The notes under the pieces: model-generated | Told to the model about the DNA's origin: nothing | What the model saw: the letters and a program-made list of their open reading frames with translations, nothing else | The model's database searches: none | Position numbers and translations under genes: made by a program | Shown: positions 1-10,100 of the stretch, one piece after another | How the letters are laid out: every line of letters starts with the position of its first letter | Position numbering within the stretch: position 1 is the stretch's first letter | DNA from: a virus | Length of the DNA: 64,000 nt | Strand: one strand, 5' to 3' | IMG/VR virus record: IMGVR_UViG_3300009008_000009 | Coordinates: 1-64,000 of that record

Positions 1-90
1 TCTTCGTCATCTGACTCTTCGTCATCTGACTCTTCGTCATCTGACTCTTCGTCATCTGACTCTTCGTCATCTGACTCTTCGTCATCGACC
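1..90. repeat. 15-bp tandem repeat inside a coding region
   Basis: The unit tcttcgtcatctgac occurs five times without change from position 1, followed by a diverged partial copy that ends near 90. On the minus strand it encodes the pentapeptide DDEES in frame. The array is cut by the window edge, so the true copy number is unknown. Confidence 0.95.
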
Positions 91-338
91 TGTGTGTCGT
101 CAGACTCCGAAACGTCGTCCTCGTCTCCTTCATCCGCAACTTCCCACGGGGGGTCGGCGTTGAAGTTGTCCTTGTACTCGTCGGCCAGCATTGCAAGCTG
201 ATCTTCGTCTCCACCAACCTCATCAAGGATGGCTTCACGGTCACCGTTCACAATGTATCCAGCCAGTGTGTTGGCTTCCTTCGACTTCATCTCAAAGGTA
301 TCAACCAACCACTTCTTCAATTCCTTCATTCTCGGCAT
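1..338 (-). CDS. acidic repeat protein, C-terminus beyond window edge
   Basis: Function unknown. The reading frame starts at an ATG behind a GAGAGGATT ribosome site and runs off the left edge, so the C-terminus is missing. The first 80 or so residues look like an ordinary small helical protein (MPRMKELKKWLVDTFEMK). From about residue 85 the sequence becomes a tandem repeat of the pentapeptide DDEES, giving a very acidic tail. A promoter with near-consensus boxes lies 40 bp upstream, so it is probably expressed on its own. An acidic tail could mimic DNA or bind basic proteins, but nothing in the sequence decides this. Confidence 0.8.
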   Translation of the reverse strand, partial: MPRMKELKKWLVDTFEMKSKEANTLAGYIVNGDREAILDEVGGDEDQLAMLADEYKDNFNADPPWEVADEGDEDDVSESDDTQVDDEESDDEESDDEESDDEESDDEESDDE

Positions 339-377
339 AACAAATCCTCTCGGTTAACGCCGTACCTGTTGATTGCC

Positions 378-406
378 ATTATAATACATGGCAACAGATA
401 AATCAA
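378..406 (-). promoter_or_regulatory. sigma-70-like promoter
   Basis: Read on the minus strand, TTGATT is followed after 17 nt by TATAAT, a perfect -10 box. It sits 40 bp upstream of the acidic repeat gene and downstream of the gene ending at 419. Confidence 0.75.
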
Positions 407-418
407 CATCATAGTGCG

Positions 419-1345
419 TTAAAGAGCCACTAAGATGCCAATTGTTAAGTTTCCGTGGGGCTCTGACAATAATGCAGTCCGCCACCCAGCACTCACAAGT
501 AAGTTCTCGGAAAAAGGAAGGTGAGTGGACACGTTGTAGGCTATTGAGACTGAAAGTGAGTGTGAGTCATCTGCGTTCGTGGTAAGTGACAGCACAGGAG
601 CTCGCAATAAATAACCATCGTTCCCCAGAAGAGCGGAGATGATGGAAAGACCTATACCACCCTCCAATTGTCCAATACCGTTAGTCACCAACATTGCGCG
701 CGGGTTCCACCAATCAACCCAGTCCAACGGCTCCTTGGCGTGAACCGACTCAACGACATAGTCACCTAAGTAACGTCGGACCTTTGGGTCCCGTTCGGAC
801 TGCACCCACACTGAGTAAATCGTACGCTCGTTACCTGAGTCATCCATAGATCGAATTCGGACGTCACCTACTCGCATCGTAAAGTGGTAAAGAATCGAGT
901 CGCCCTCAGTCTGGATAGTCACCCACGGGTCAGTAAATGATCCAACTCCCCCACCCGCGATATCCACAAGCCCGGAACCAACATCAATACCAACAACGTC
1001 CTCCCGATCACGTAAAGAATCAACGTGGGCGCGGAGGCCGGAGTTACTACCAAGCAACGCGTCCACCCGGTCGAGTGCGTCGTCAAGCGCCCGTTCCTTT
1101 GTGGTGTTCAGGGTCTGTGCCTGCGACAGCTCATCGCTTAGACGCTGGTGCTCAACAACCATATCCCTGTTGCGGTTCGACACAGTGTCAAACCGGGTCT
1201 GCAGATCTTCGTATGACTTGCGCAGAGGATTCAATTCGTAAACGAGGTCACCCAGTCCACGAAGAATCGCCGGACCAGCTGTTGGTACCAGTATGGCAAG
1301 GATGACAACGACTACAGGTATCCGCCACTTCTTTGGCATCTTCAT
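419..1345 (-). CDS. membrane-anchored coiled-coil protein, unknown function
   Basis: Not recognised. The protein has 308 residues. Residues 1-7 are basic and residues 8-28 form a single hydrophobic segment, so it is probably an inner-membrane protein with a short cytoplasmic N-terminus or an uncleaved signal anchor. Residues 38-115 have heptad-like spacing typical of a coiled coil. The C-terminal 190 residues look globular and beta-rich. The start is the ATG behind GGAGA. Topologically it resembles a phage spanin or host-interaction protein, but no motif proves either. Confidence 0.75.
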   Translation of the reverse strand: MKMPKKWRIPVVVVILAILVPTAGPAILRGLGDLVYELNPLRKSYEDLQTRFDTVSNRNRDMVVEHQRLSDELSQAQTLNTTKERALDDALDRVDALLGSNSGLRAHVDSLRDREDVVGIDVGSGLVDIAGGGVGSFTDPWVTIQTEGDSILYHFTMRVGDVRIRSMDDSGNERTIYSVWVQSERDPKVRRYLGDYVVESVHAKEPLDWVDWWNPRAMLVTNGIGQLEGGIGLSIISALLGNDGYLLRAPVLSLTTNADDSHSLSVSIAYNVSTHLPFSENLLVSAGWRTALLSEPHGNLTIGILVAL

Positions 1346-1417
1346 TGATCTAGTCTCCGGTGATGGATCGTATGATGAATATCAACAATGTGACGGTGGA
1401 ATGCAAGAGATGAGGAA

Positions 1418-2122
1418 CTACATCCTGAATGCGGATGGATCTCCGCGCTGGATTGAGTTAAGAAGATCGATGTAGGTAGAATGAGTCGACTTTTCTTCCC
1501 AGTGACGTTCAGATGTGGTCAAATGCGAGAAATCTAAACTGGTTCCAACAAATTCACACAGATTATCTCTCATTCCGTGGTCATCGTGTATAAGAACGTC
1601 AAAGTCAACCAACATGAACGGAACATCGGTACCGTCCCGCACAAGGCCGAGAGCAGCCGAGATGAACAGTTCCCAGAGCTCAAAGGAGTCATGCACACTC
1701 ATGGAATCCCGCTTAGCCAGTGACCGGGCAACAGACTCTGGAGATCGAATGCAGCATATAAACTTACCTTCACGAGCGGCTGGGGTTAGACGATGAAGAT
1801 GGTGGAAACCAATACTCAACCGGGGATCTTTAAACACACCACGATCACCAATTGACTCTATATACTGTGCTACCTCAACGTCAAGTGGCTCGATTCCTAG
1901 ATAGGGAACCTTACCCCAGCTCGACGCGCCTCGTTCGAGACGGGAGATTACATTGATGTCAAAGCTGACGATGTTCGAGTTCTCAAATAACCCGAGACTG
2001 TTGCCCCACTTCTCACCACCAATGACGTCAGAATCTGGACCGGGGGTGAACCCGGATTTTACAAGACACCCGGTAAGTGCTGAAGTTCCGCACCGGTGCA
2101 TTCCGCCTATAAATAACGCCAT
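1418..2122 (-). CDS. sulfotransferase-like protein
   Basis: Probably transfers a sulfo group from PAPS to a sugar or protein. Residues 6-18 (GGMHRCGTSALTG) match the 5'-phosphosulfate-binding loop of sulfotransferases, and the segment around residue 125 (CIRSPESVARS) matches the 3'-phosphate-binding strand-loop. The length of 234 residues is near that of bacterial and phage members. It lies beside lectin-like virion genes, and the same genome carries nine glycosyltransferases, so a phage glycan is a plausible acceptor. That is inference; the acceptor cannot be read from sequence. P-loop kinases share part of this fold and are the main alternative. Confidence 0.7.
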   Translation of the reverse strand: MALFIGGMHRCGTSALTGCLVKSGFTPGPDSDVIGGEKWGNSLGLFENSNIVSFDINVISRLERGASSWGKVPYLGIEPLDVEVAQYIESIGDRGVFKDPRLSIGFHHLHRLTPAAREGKFICCIRSPESVARSLAKRDSMSVHDSFELWELFISAALGLVRDGTDVPFMLVDFDVLIHDDHGMRDNLCEFVGTSLDFSHLTTSERHWEEKSTHSTYIDLLNSIQRGDPSAFRM

Positions 2123-2135
2123 GCTTTATCCACCA

Positions 2136-2468
2136 TTAACCTGCAAAGCCATTACCCTCACCTAGATCTTCCACATCCTTTGGGTCCGAATCTACGGTAA
2201 GATCGTCTTCACGCATGGCAAGTCCAGCCGCCTGAAGACATCCCTTGGTACTTATGGTCTCGTCGTAGACTTGTAAACCGGGAAGTGTGGTCAATTGTGT
2301 ATGTTGATCTGAACTGATCGCACTTGGGTGAGCTGCGGATATGTAGTGAGTTACAATACCGGGTGGAGTTAGAAGCTCAGTGGTAAATGAGTTAATACCT
2401 GCAATAGCGCGAGCCTCGGTAACTCGTCCACTTGGGACAATGTACTTTATCCGGTCAGTTATATTCAT
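2136..2468 (-). CDS. hypothetical protein
   Basis: Not recognised; 110 residues from an ATG preceded by GGAGAAG. The frame extends eight codons further upstream but without a ribosome site. It overlaps the stop of the lectin-like gene by 4 bp, so the two are probably translationally coupled. Composition is mixed, with several Thr-Pro and Ser segments and an acidic C-terminal stretch, as in small virion decoration or adaptor proteins. Confidence 0.65.
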   Translation of the reverse strand: MNITDRIKYIVPSGRVTEARAIAGINSFTTELLTPPGIVTHYISAAHPSAISSDQHTQLTTLPGLQVYDETISTKGCLQAAGLAMREDDLTVDSDPKDVEDLGEGNGFAG

Positions 2469-3199
2469 GATGGTATCTTCTCCAGTCCCCACGCAGCAAC
2501 ATCAGCAACTTGACTGACGTCGTGGGCGGAGGTACATGCAAGAATCACACCAATATAACCGTTTCCGTACAGATAAGAGCCATCAAAGCCACCAATAGCT
2601 GTCGCGGCAAACGGAGTACCATTACCAGCATTATCTCGAGCAATCTCCACACCATCTTCATACCAAATCAGAGGACTACCAACCCCCGTATAAACCATAG
2701 TCTCCATTTGCCAGTTATTATTGGTAAATCCAGCAAGGTCAGCTGACCGATTACTGATAGTGTTAACTTGTGTTCTGATGTAACTACCAATATTGCTCAT
2801 ATCATAGGAATGGGGACCTCCGTAAGTACCTAAAGTCATAAACCCACTGACATGATTCACAAGTCGATAAAGAGTAATCGGAGGTACCGCCCCAAGTGTG
2901 GAACTCAGGTAAAGGATGTCATTTACGTCATCTAAGTACATATAGTTAGATTCATCCCACGTCGGTCTTGCTAGACCCGTAGCAGTTGCGTAGGGACCGT
3001 CAGTGAATGGATCAACTCGATCAACAGAAATGTTGTCAAGTGTAAGATAGTCCGGGATTGTTACGTCAATGCCCCACGCAAGTGAGCCATCTGTAATTGG
3101 AGGAGGAATCCAAATACCGCTCGGAGTCCGGTTCCACCCGGAGCGATTCCCGGGGAACCGATTACCATCAAGTCTATTTCCACCCTTCAGGAGATGCAC
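2465..3199 (-). CDS. lectin-like (concanavalin A/LamG fold) virion protein
   Basis: Likely a virion surface protein. The C-terminal half has the pattern of a LamG/concanavalin A-like jelly roll: WYEDGVEIARDNAG, then IGGFDG, and at the end YIGVILACTSAHDVSQVADV, which matches the usual closing strand and helix of these domains in phage tail and fibre proteins. The N-terminal 30 residues are rich in GNR repeats. The start is a GTG four bases after the preceding stop. Binding of host glycans is the usual role of such domains; here it is inferred. Confidence 0.6.
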   Translation of the reverse strand: MHLLKGGNRLDGNRFPGNRSGWNRTPSGIWIPPPITDGSLAWGIDVTIPDYLTLDNISVDRVDPFTDGPYATATGLARPTWDESNYMYLDDVNDILYLSSTLGAVPPITLYRLVNHVSGFMTLGTYGGPHSYDMSNIGSYIRTQVNTISNRSADLAGFTNNNWQMETMVYTGVGSPLIWYEDGVEIARDNAGNGTPFAATAIGGFDGSYLYGNGYIGVILACTSAHDVSQVADVAAWGLEKIPS

Positions 3200-3202
3200 G
3201 GG

Positions 3203-3769
3203 TCAACCCCTACGAGATACAAGAGTACCGGTAACAGCCAAGGTCTCACCACCGCTAAATGATAGCTTGACCGCGAGTTTCCACCCGTCTGGTATGATTG
3301 GAAGCACATCAGCTGACTTGGTTGGATCGTAAAAGATGAGATGATAGCCCTGCCCCGACGTCGGCTCCCACCCAACACTACTGTTGAGTGTGTTGATATT
3401 GGTATAGGAAGTGTCTCCGCTTATAGCGTCTCGTGACTCAAGATAAAGACCATGATTCACAGGACCAGTCCAGACCTTACCGTCAGCGTCCTCAACCCAC
3501 CACTCAGCGGTTACATACTGAAGTGTGGACCCGGTGATGTTCAGGAACAGCCCGTATAAACCAACGTCACCGTGAACATCAAACTTGGTGGTGAGCGGTG
3601 TTCCGGAACTCAGGTCACCCGTCATCCCAGACGTTTTCACGCCATGTAAGAAAAAGCCCTGTTCAATACCAGAATCAGCGTTCGCCGGGCTGGCGCTACC
3701 CTGAATCGCGGCACCGTACTGGTCCTTGGCCTCACGAAGGTCACTTGCTGCTGTCTGCTTCTGAGTCAT
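3203..3769 (-). CDS. hypothetical virion-associated protein
   Basis: Not recognised. It has 188 residues, an Ala/Gln-rich N-terminal helix and a beta-rich body with many Gly, Ser and Thr, as is common in tail or fibre accessory proteins. It has a GGAGTGATAC ribosome site and stops 3 bp before the lectin-like gene starts, so the two are co-transcribed. Confidence 0.65.
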   Translation of the reverse strand: MTQKQTAASDLREAKDQYGAAIQGSASPANADSGIEQGFFLHGVKTSGMTGDLSSGTPLTTKFDVHGDVGLYGLFLNITGSTLQYVTAEWWVEDADGKVWTGPVNHGLYLESRDAISGDTSYTNINTLNSSVGWEPTSGQGYHLIFYDPTKSADVLPIIPDGWKLAVKLSFSGGETLAVTGTLVSRRG

Positions 3770-3780
3770 GTATCACTCCA

Positions 3781-4698
3781 TTAACGCTCAAGCTGCTGCA
3801 TGGCAGCCTCAACCGCGTCACCAATTGACTCTGGTAGGATATCGTCTGCGCTGTCCTGCGCTATTGCGTACAGTTCTTCAATCAGCGCCGTTGCAGTCGC
3901 TGGGTTAAGATCGTTCGCGCCGTCAACCACGGGAGGGAACCCGGGGCGTCCAACAACGATCTCCCAGCCCTCATCGTCGGCGCGAGAAATGGCTACATAC
4001 GTTCTATCCGGGAAGGTGATCTCAGCCCGCCGTGGATTCTCGCCCATGCAGACCACGTCAAACTCACCAGTGGTTCGAACAGTATCATCTTCCGAGATTG
4101 CCCGGGTCACATGAATGTCGTGTGTGGACTCCATGATCAAGTCGTCCGGAGTGATGGCAACAGCGTCCATTGTAGATGGGGTATAGAAAGACTCACCGTC
4201 GTATGAAATCTCGGCGATGACAGCCTCGGCCTGATCTTCACTAAGACCAAGTGTCTCTGCAATGCTGGCCATGATATCATCGAATGAGAATCCAAGATCG
4301 ATCTGGTTGTTACCAAGCGCGATGGCTTGGTCCCACTTTCCGGTGCGCCGGAGATCGTCTTCATGGTGCTCGTACAGGAACTTGGCAACGACAACCTTCG
4401 CAGCTTCCTCAGCAACATTGGTCACATAGCTACGGACGACAGACCCGACTCGGTCGGTAACAATGACTGTAGACCGAGACTCATCAGGGCGACACAGAAA
4501 CTCATGGACGTCGTGAACCGATCCGTCACGTGGGTTATGGTACTGAATACCACTTACACCAAGGTCGCCAAAAAGGGCAGAGTCGGAGGTGTCATCGATT
4601 CCTGCGGTCCGGGAGAACCCCGGAACATAGTCTTCACCACCGGACTGACTGGCATTCATCCAGTCTTCTCCACGCTCGGCGTGCTTTCGGATACCCAT
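3781..4698 (-). CDS. hypothetical acidic protein
   Basis: Not recognised. It has 305 residues and is strongly acidic. The middle part (residues 85-160) is predicted helical with AEEAAKVVVAKFLYEHHEDD. It starts at an ATG behind GGAGCTGGA and lies 11 bp upstream of the next gene in the same putative virion operon. No catalytic motif or membrane segment is visible. Confidence 0.65.
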   Translation of the reverse strand: MGIRKHAERGEDWMNASQSGGEDYVPGFSRTAGIDDTSDSALFGDLGVSGIQYHNPRDGSVHDVHEFLCRPDESRSTVIVTDRVGSVVRSYVTNVAEEAAKVVVAKFLYEHHEDDLRRTGKWDQAIALGNNQIDLGFSFDDIMASIAETLGLSEDQAEAVIAEISYDGESFYTPSTMDAVAITPDDLIMESTHDIHVTRAISEDDTVRTTGEFDVVCMGENPRRAEITFPDRTYVAISRADDEGWEIVVGRPGFPPVVDGANDLNPATATALIEELYAIAQDSADDILPESIGDAVEAAMQQLER

Positions 4699-4740
4699 TC
4701 CAGCTCCGTCACAAATCTACAGTCGTTAGGGCTCAAAACA

Positions 4741-7107
4741 CTACTGGTCGTCTGAGTCCTTGAAATATCGCGCTACTTCTTCGGGGCTCAAGCCATCATC
4801 ATACCACTCGTCTAGCTCTTCCTTGAAGATCTTGTATCCGTAAAGACCACCCGGCATCATCCACTCACCCATCCCAAAAAACTCCTGTGACCCGGGGTAC
4901 TTTGTTTCATAAATTCGAATCGCTTCTTCCAGCCACTGTCTCTTACCAAGCTGCTGAGATGGTTCGTCTTGGTCACCAGATTGATCACTCACGTCCTCGT
5001 CTGGAAATTCAATGGTATCATACCCATTAAAAAACGTTACCACCTGATCATCAGATAGACTTGGCTTACTGTCAATCCACTCTTTCCATGATGCTGCGTC
5101 TGACTCCTCAAACTGAGGGAAGACGTTCATGTGGTCTTCAACTGCAATACCAGTCCACTTTGAAATAATCTCAATGAAATCCGATGTCTTGTCATTGAGC
5201 AAATGGTAAATCGCAGGGAAGTCTGCATTTTCCCCAGTCAGCTCGTAAGGATCAATCTCTTTGTAAGCATACTCTTGCCCCCACACCTCACCAATAATAA
5301 AGGGCTCAGTGTGTCCGGTCATCTTAGCAATGGTGTCTACGACGTCACTGGACGTGAATCCGTAGGCTATGACACGTTGCCGAACCGACCTCCGAGCAGT
5401 AAGTGCATCAATCACCATCTGCACATGCTCGGTAATCTTAGACCCGTAGTCGTCCCGGATGTTCGTAACCGCCATCTCGACGTCTTCCGATCCACCGTAG
5501 TCGTCGGTCAGATCTTCCCAAAGCTGGGGGTCCGACTTCTCGATGCTATCAATCGTCTGCTTGACGTTCTCGTCATCCCCGGACTCACCCGCGTCTTGCA
5601 GTGTTTCAGTAATGACACGTTTCAGTGCGTCCGTGAACTCGGTGTTCAGAAGGTCGGCGTGCTTCTGAGCCCTCGTACTAAATAAAGTTCCGAGTTCCTC
5701 ACTACTCAGATACCATTGCTGTGACTCACTGGTATCAACAAAGGTAACGTCTACGTCAAACATCCCAGATGGACCGTCCTCTGCTCCACCAGACATATCT
5801 TCAGAGATATTGTCAACCCTGACCTTATCCTGCTGACCGGGGTTATCCGGGTCGGTAACGAGGTACGTTTCCCCAATATTAACCCCACGACGCTTGCTGG
5901 CGGGACGGACTCCAAACTTAGCCTCCCACCAATCCTGAACCAGTGGCTTGATGGTGTCCGTATCACTCGATAAGTGCTGCTTGATGTGGGAAACAAGTGC
6001 TGTCAACAAGTAGTCCTTTGCTCCCATATCTTCAACATCCTGACTGAACTCATCGGCGAGTTGGAATACACTGTCCTTAAGATCATCCTGCGCACGTTTC
6101 TGCTTCTTGGCGGTACGCTGCACCTGATCTTGGACCACAGCCTTCTCGCGGTCGACAGTGCCTACCATTCCCTGAGCAACCCGCTGGTCGCGGTAAGGAC
6201 CGGAGATGGAGTCTGACTGAACGGTGTATGTAACGGTCGGGGTGTTGGCAGTGATCTTTGAATTCCGTGATCCCGGTCTGGGTGCGGTGTAGGAGTCTGG
6301 ACGTGTTCCCGCCCAGCGGCCACGGTTACCGGCACGGCCCTCAACCCAGAGTTGGACCTTACGGGCTGCGTCGTCGGCGTCATTGGCGGTTACGTAAACG
6401 TCGATCCACTCGCCCATGAAGTCGTCGTCGCCGTAGTGCATGGAACAGGGGACGTGGAATGTGGAGTTCGTTTCTGCAACGGATGCCCGTTTCTTCTCAG
6501 ACTGCTTAGAATCCACATGTTGAAACCCACCTCGAATCAGGAAGGTGGTCGACGGTGTTTCTCCAAATCCGAGCATGTCTGTGTCAGCAACGTAAGGATG
6601 CTCTTCCTCAACTTCCCAACCGAGATTCTGGAGTACGTTCTTCAATTCAGGAATCGCCGAGTCGATGATGGTGAGATCGACCTTGTCTCCCTCTTGCTCA
6701 GCCACAAACGCCAAGATACCTACGTCCTCAAGCTCGTCTTCAAGAGTACTTGCGTCTGCCGTTGCTCGCTTCGTCGTAGCTGCTCGCTTCGACACTCTCT
6801 CCCAGTTACCAGCTTCCTCGAAACCTTCAGGGAAAAACTCAACCACAATACCGCGAGAGGGGATAGTTACCCAAAAGCCGTCTAAGTTATTCGAAGATGA
6901 GTCAATAACCCCGTGCTCACCGGGGGTGACATTCGCATACTCACCGTCAACGTCGGTCTGGAGCTCCATCTCAGCCTTGAACTCGATCTTGTCGCCAACG
7001 GAAAGACTTGGAACAAGTGGTTCTTCTAAGTCATCGAACCCACCTGCAGATACGGTACGTGGGGTTGAGTCGGTAAGTAAATCACTGAGTTTTGTTACGG
7101 GCGACAT
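4741..7107 (-). CDS. large acidic multi-domain protein, unknown function
   Basis: Not recognised. The 788 residues fall into segments joined by basic linkers (SKRAATTKRATAD near 105, SEKKRASVAET near 205, SKRRGVNIGETY near 405). Residues 35-100 and 405-470 each read like a small SH3-like beta barrel. The C-terminal 250 residues are acidic and mostly helical. It has a strong AGGAGA ribosome site. The size and neighbours suggest a virion or injected protein, possibly processed at the linkers, but this is inference. Confidence 0.65.
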   Translation of the reverse strand: MSPVTKLSDLLTDSTPRTVSAGGFDDLEEPLVPSLSVGDKIEFKAEMELQTDVDGEYANVTPGEHGVIDSSSNNLDGFWVTIPSRGIVVEFFPEGFEEAGNWERVSKRAATTKRATADASTLEDELEDVGILAFVAEQEGDKVDLTIIDSAIPELKNVLQNLGWEVEEEHPYVADTDMLGFGETPSTTFLIRGGFQHVDSKQSEKKRASVAETNSTFHVPCSMHYGDDDFMGEWIDVYVTANDADDAARKVQLWVEGRAGNRGRWAGTRPDSYTAPRPGSRNSKITANTPTVTYTVQSDSISGPYRDQRVAQGMVGTVDREKAVVQDQVQRTAKKQKRAQDDLKDSVFQLADEFSQDVEDMGAKDYLLTALVSHIKQHLSSDTDTIKPLVQDWWEAKFGVRPASKRRGVNIGETYLVTDPDNPGQQDKVRVDNISEDMSGGAEDGPSGMFDVDVTFVDTSESQQWYLSSEELGTLFSTRAQKHADLLNTEFTDALKRVITETLQDAGESGDDENVKQTIDSIEKSDPQLWEDLTDDYGGSEDVEMAVTNIRDDYGSKITEHVQMVIDALTARRSVRQRVIAYGFTSSDVVDTIAKMTGHTEPFIIGEVWGQEYAYKEIDPYELTGENADFPAIYHLLNDKTSDFIEIISKWTGIAVEDHMNVFPQFEESDAASWKEWIDSKPSLSDDQVVTFFNGYDTIEFPDEDVSDQSGDQDEPSQQLGKRQWLEEAIRIYETKYPGSQEFFGMGEWMMPGGLYGYKIFKEELDEWYDDGLSPEEVARYFKDSDDQ

Positions 7108-7177
7108 GCTCTATCTCCTCATCACATGACTTTCATCTTAATTGTAGGGTGCAAATTTCTGAAAAGGGACGGGGAGT

Positions 7178-10100
7178 TCAGATACCACTACACCCCGTGT
7201 CCGTTCCACAGTTCGGGCACCGGTGGCATGCTCCGTTTGGAACCATTATAGTTCCACACCCACCACACACAGGGCCTGCGTCTGCGGAAACCATAGCCGG
7301 AACCGACTGGATGGGTTCCATGGAAACGTTGTGCATCGTTACGTTCGGCATTGCTGGACGAGACGCAGCAAACGATACGTTTTTAAATTCACCGTTACCG
7401 TTACCATTTCCGACAAGGTACTCTTCCGGTAACTCTTGGAAGGTGTGCATCTCCGGTACTTCAACTGGTGGGTTGTATGTCAGGTACAGCCACTTGAAAA
7501 TGTAATCTATAATACTGTCGGCTTCCTTGATGTCTTGGTTGGGGGTAAATCCATGCGGCTCAAATCTCATACCAGTAAATCGGTCTACAAAGGTCTGCAA
7601 TGGAATACCATGCTGGAACCCCAACGTAACCGCAGCGGCAAAGGCGTCAAGCAGCCCAGACAACGTTGACCCCTCCTTCGATATCACAACCATCAACGAA
7701 GATGGGAGACCGTCCGGATACTTACTCACCGACACGTACCCCTCGTGCCCGGAAACGTTGAACTTGTGCGTGATTGCCTTGGCGTCCCCGATAACCGGAC
7801 GTGGTAGTGGAATGACAACTTCGTACTCCGGAGTTGCGTCATCACCCTCGCTCTTCGACGCGTAGGGCTGAATTGCCTTACACCCGTCACGATAAATGGA
7901 CATCACCTTGATGCCCATTTCCCAGCCCTTCCAGTACACCTCTTCGATGTCCTCGACCGTGGCCGTATTTGGCATGTTGATAGTCTTCGAAACCGCTCCA
8001 GATAGGAAAGGTTGCACAGCTGCGACCATCTTCACATGGTCCATGTAGTGGATACTGCGCTCCCCGTTAAGCGGGGGAATGGAACAATCGAATACTGGCA
8101 GGTGGTCATCCTTCAAATCTGGGCAGTTCTCGATGGTACCGTTGTCCGTCACGTAGTTAGCAATACTCGCAACGGCATCGTCATCGTATCCGAGTGTGCG
8201 GAGGGCCTCGGGAACCAACCGGTTAACCATCTTCATCTCGCCGCCACCCACCAGACGTTTGAACTTAACAAGACCGAACTCCGGTTCAATGCCGGTGGTG
8301 TCAGCGTCCATCATAAACGCAATAGTGTTGTGGCTCACAAACCCAGATACAACATAGGTGTTATTCATCGGGACTGAAAGGTCAACGGTCTTTTGAATAC
8401 CAGCTTGGGTATTGGAAACTACAACATCGAAGTATACATCTCCGAGACTCAAAATCGCTGCGATTTTAGTTTTTCTTAGCTGCGGGTACTTACTTATCTT
8501 ATCCCTTGCCCATAGTAGATTTATCGCCGCAGTTTTTCTTACTGCAATGTCCTGCCTTACTTCACTTGGAAGACCAACAGACGCATCATAAAAGTCTTGC
8601 TGTATCACTGCATTCCTTATTGATATCCCGTGAGATTCATCGCCTGTACTGGTCGAAAGTCCGTCAGTGAGTCGGATTTTCTTCCTAGATGAAATAAATC
8701 CTATCTTATCAGCGTACACCCGTGCCGATCTTACGTTTGCCACACGAACTTCGTACCGCTGCTTATCACCAAATCTATCTCCACTTTCTGGCTGTTGCCT
8801 CCGTGTAGTCATAATACCCAGAGACTCTAAAACAACCTGAACCTGATTAACAAGAACAGGACTCACTGTTGAAAACGCTACGCTAGGAGTTCCTTTCACC
8901 AATGTTACTGTACCATCAGCGTCAAATAACCCACGGATGAAGGCACAAACAACACTTGTGCGAGACTTAAGAATGGAAATGGGTATTGATGCACCAAACG
9001 CCCCCTCCCCGTGGTTTCCTCTTGGTTTATCTGCAAGCCTGTTTGACTTAAGCCAGCGGACTAGTCTCCGAGATGGAATCGTTACAGTATGACAGCCTGA
9101 TCGTTCTTCAGACTGTATATGAACTCCAATACTTTCTGCCCATGACTCAAAAACTGAGTCTATATCTCTGTTATTATTAGGCACGGTAAGACAAAGACCA
9201 TAGTTATCCTTAGTGTATCCATTGCCAACATAGTAACCAATGACCTCAGCCAGACGTTCATCAAGGACGTCTGGAAAAGTAATAGAAGATTCATTTCCAT
9301 GTACTGGTGTTGAATCACCATGAAGAACTGTATAGGGCTTATCCATCAAAAGTTCTTCATGCCCACCAAGCCTGAAAACCGCGAGATCGCCCGGCTTGAT
9401 ATCTTGGAACTTCCTCCACACATACTCACCACATTCATCAATAATACGAATCTTGTGGCCGTAAGTACCTACTAGCGCATGCCCACGCTTCGTGGTAATT
9501 TCCATCACGTGGTCTTCTCCGTTAATGAAAAACTGAGAAGACTTCTCTACCGACTTCTCCTGCATGATATTAAGATCAAGGTCCTGCCACTTATCACCGT
9601 TTACGTCTCCAAGTACTCCCAGCGGAAGAATACCAGCAGATGACAATAACATAGTATCCGTAGCCAAACAGCCTGTAGGAGCCAGCAGCGTAAGCTGACC
9701 ATTTCGAATCCCAGCCCCATGGGCAATAGAATTGCATACGTCAGCAAGGATGGTATTTGCCATGTCATATATCGGAGCAGTAAATCCATCAAGATCAAGG
9801 CCAAGACTCTCTGCGGCTGTCCGATGCTTTTCCATAACCCGCAAGTACGGGTCTCTATTCTCTTCAAACAGATCAAATGGTCCGAGTTCATCTGCAACCT
9901 GACAGCTCATACTGGCGGCTGACGCGTGCATCAGCGCCGTTATAGCAGCGGCAACCCGACGTCCGTCCTCTGACCCATACGGAAGGCCCAGAACCATAAG
10001 CAGCCCACCGAGGTTGGCGTAACCAAGGCCCAACGGCCTGTGTGCCTTGCTGTTCCTTGCAATCTCCTCGGTCGGGTAGTCGACATTGGCAACCATGATC

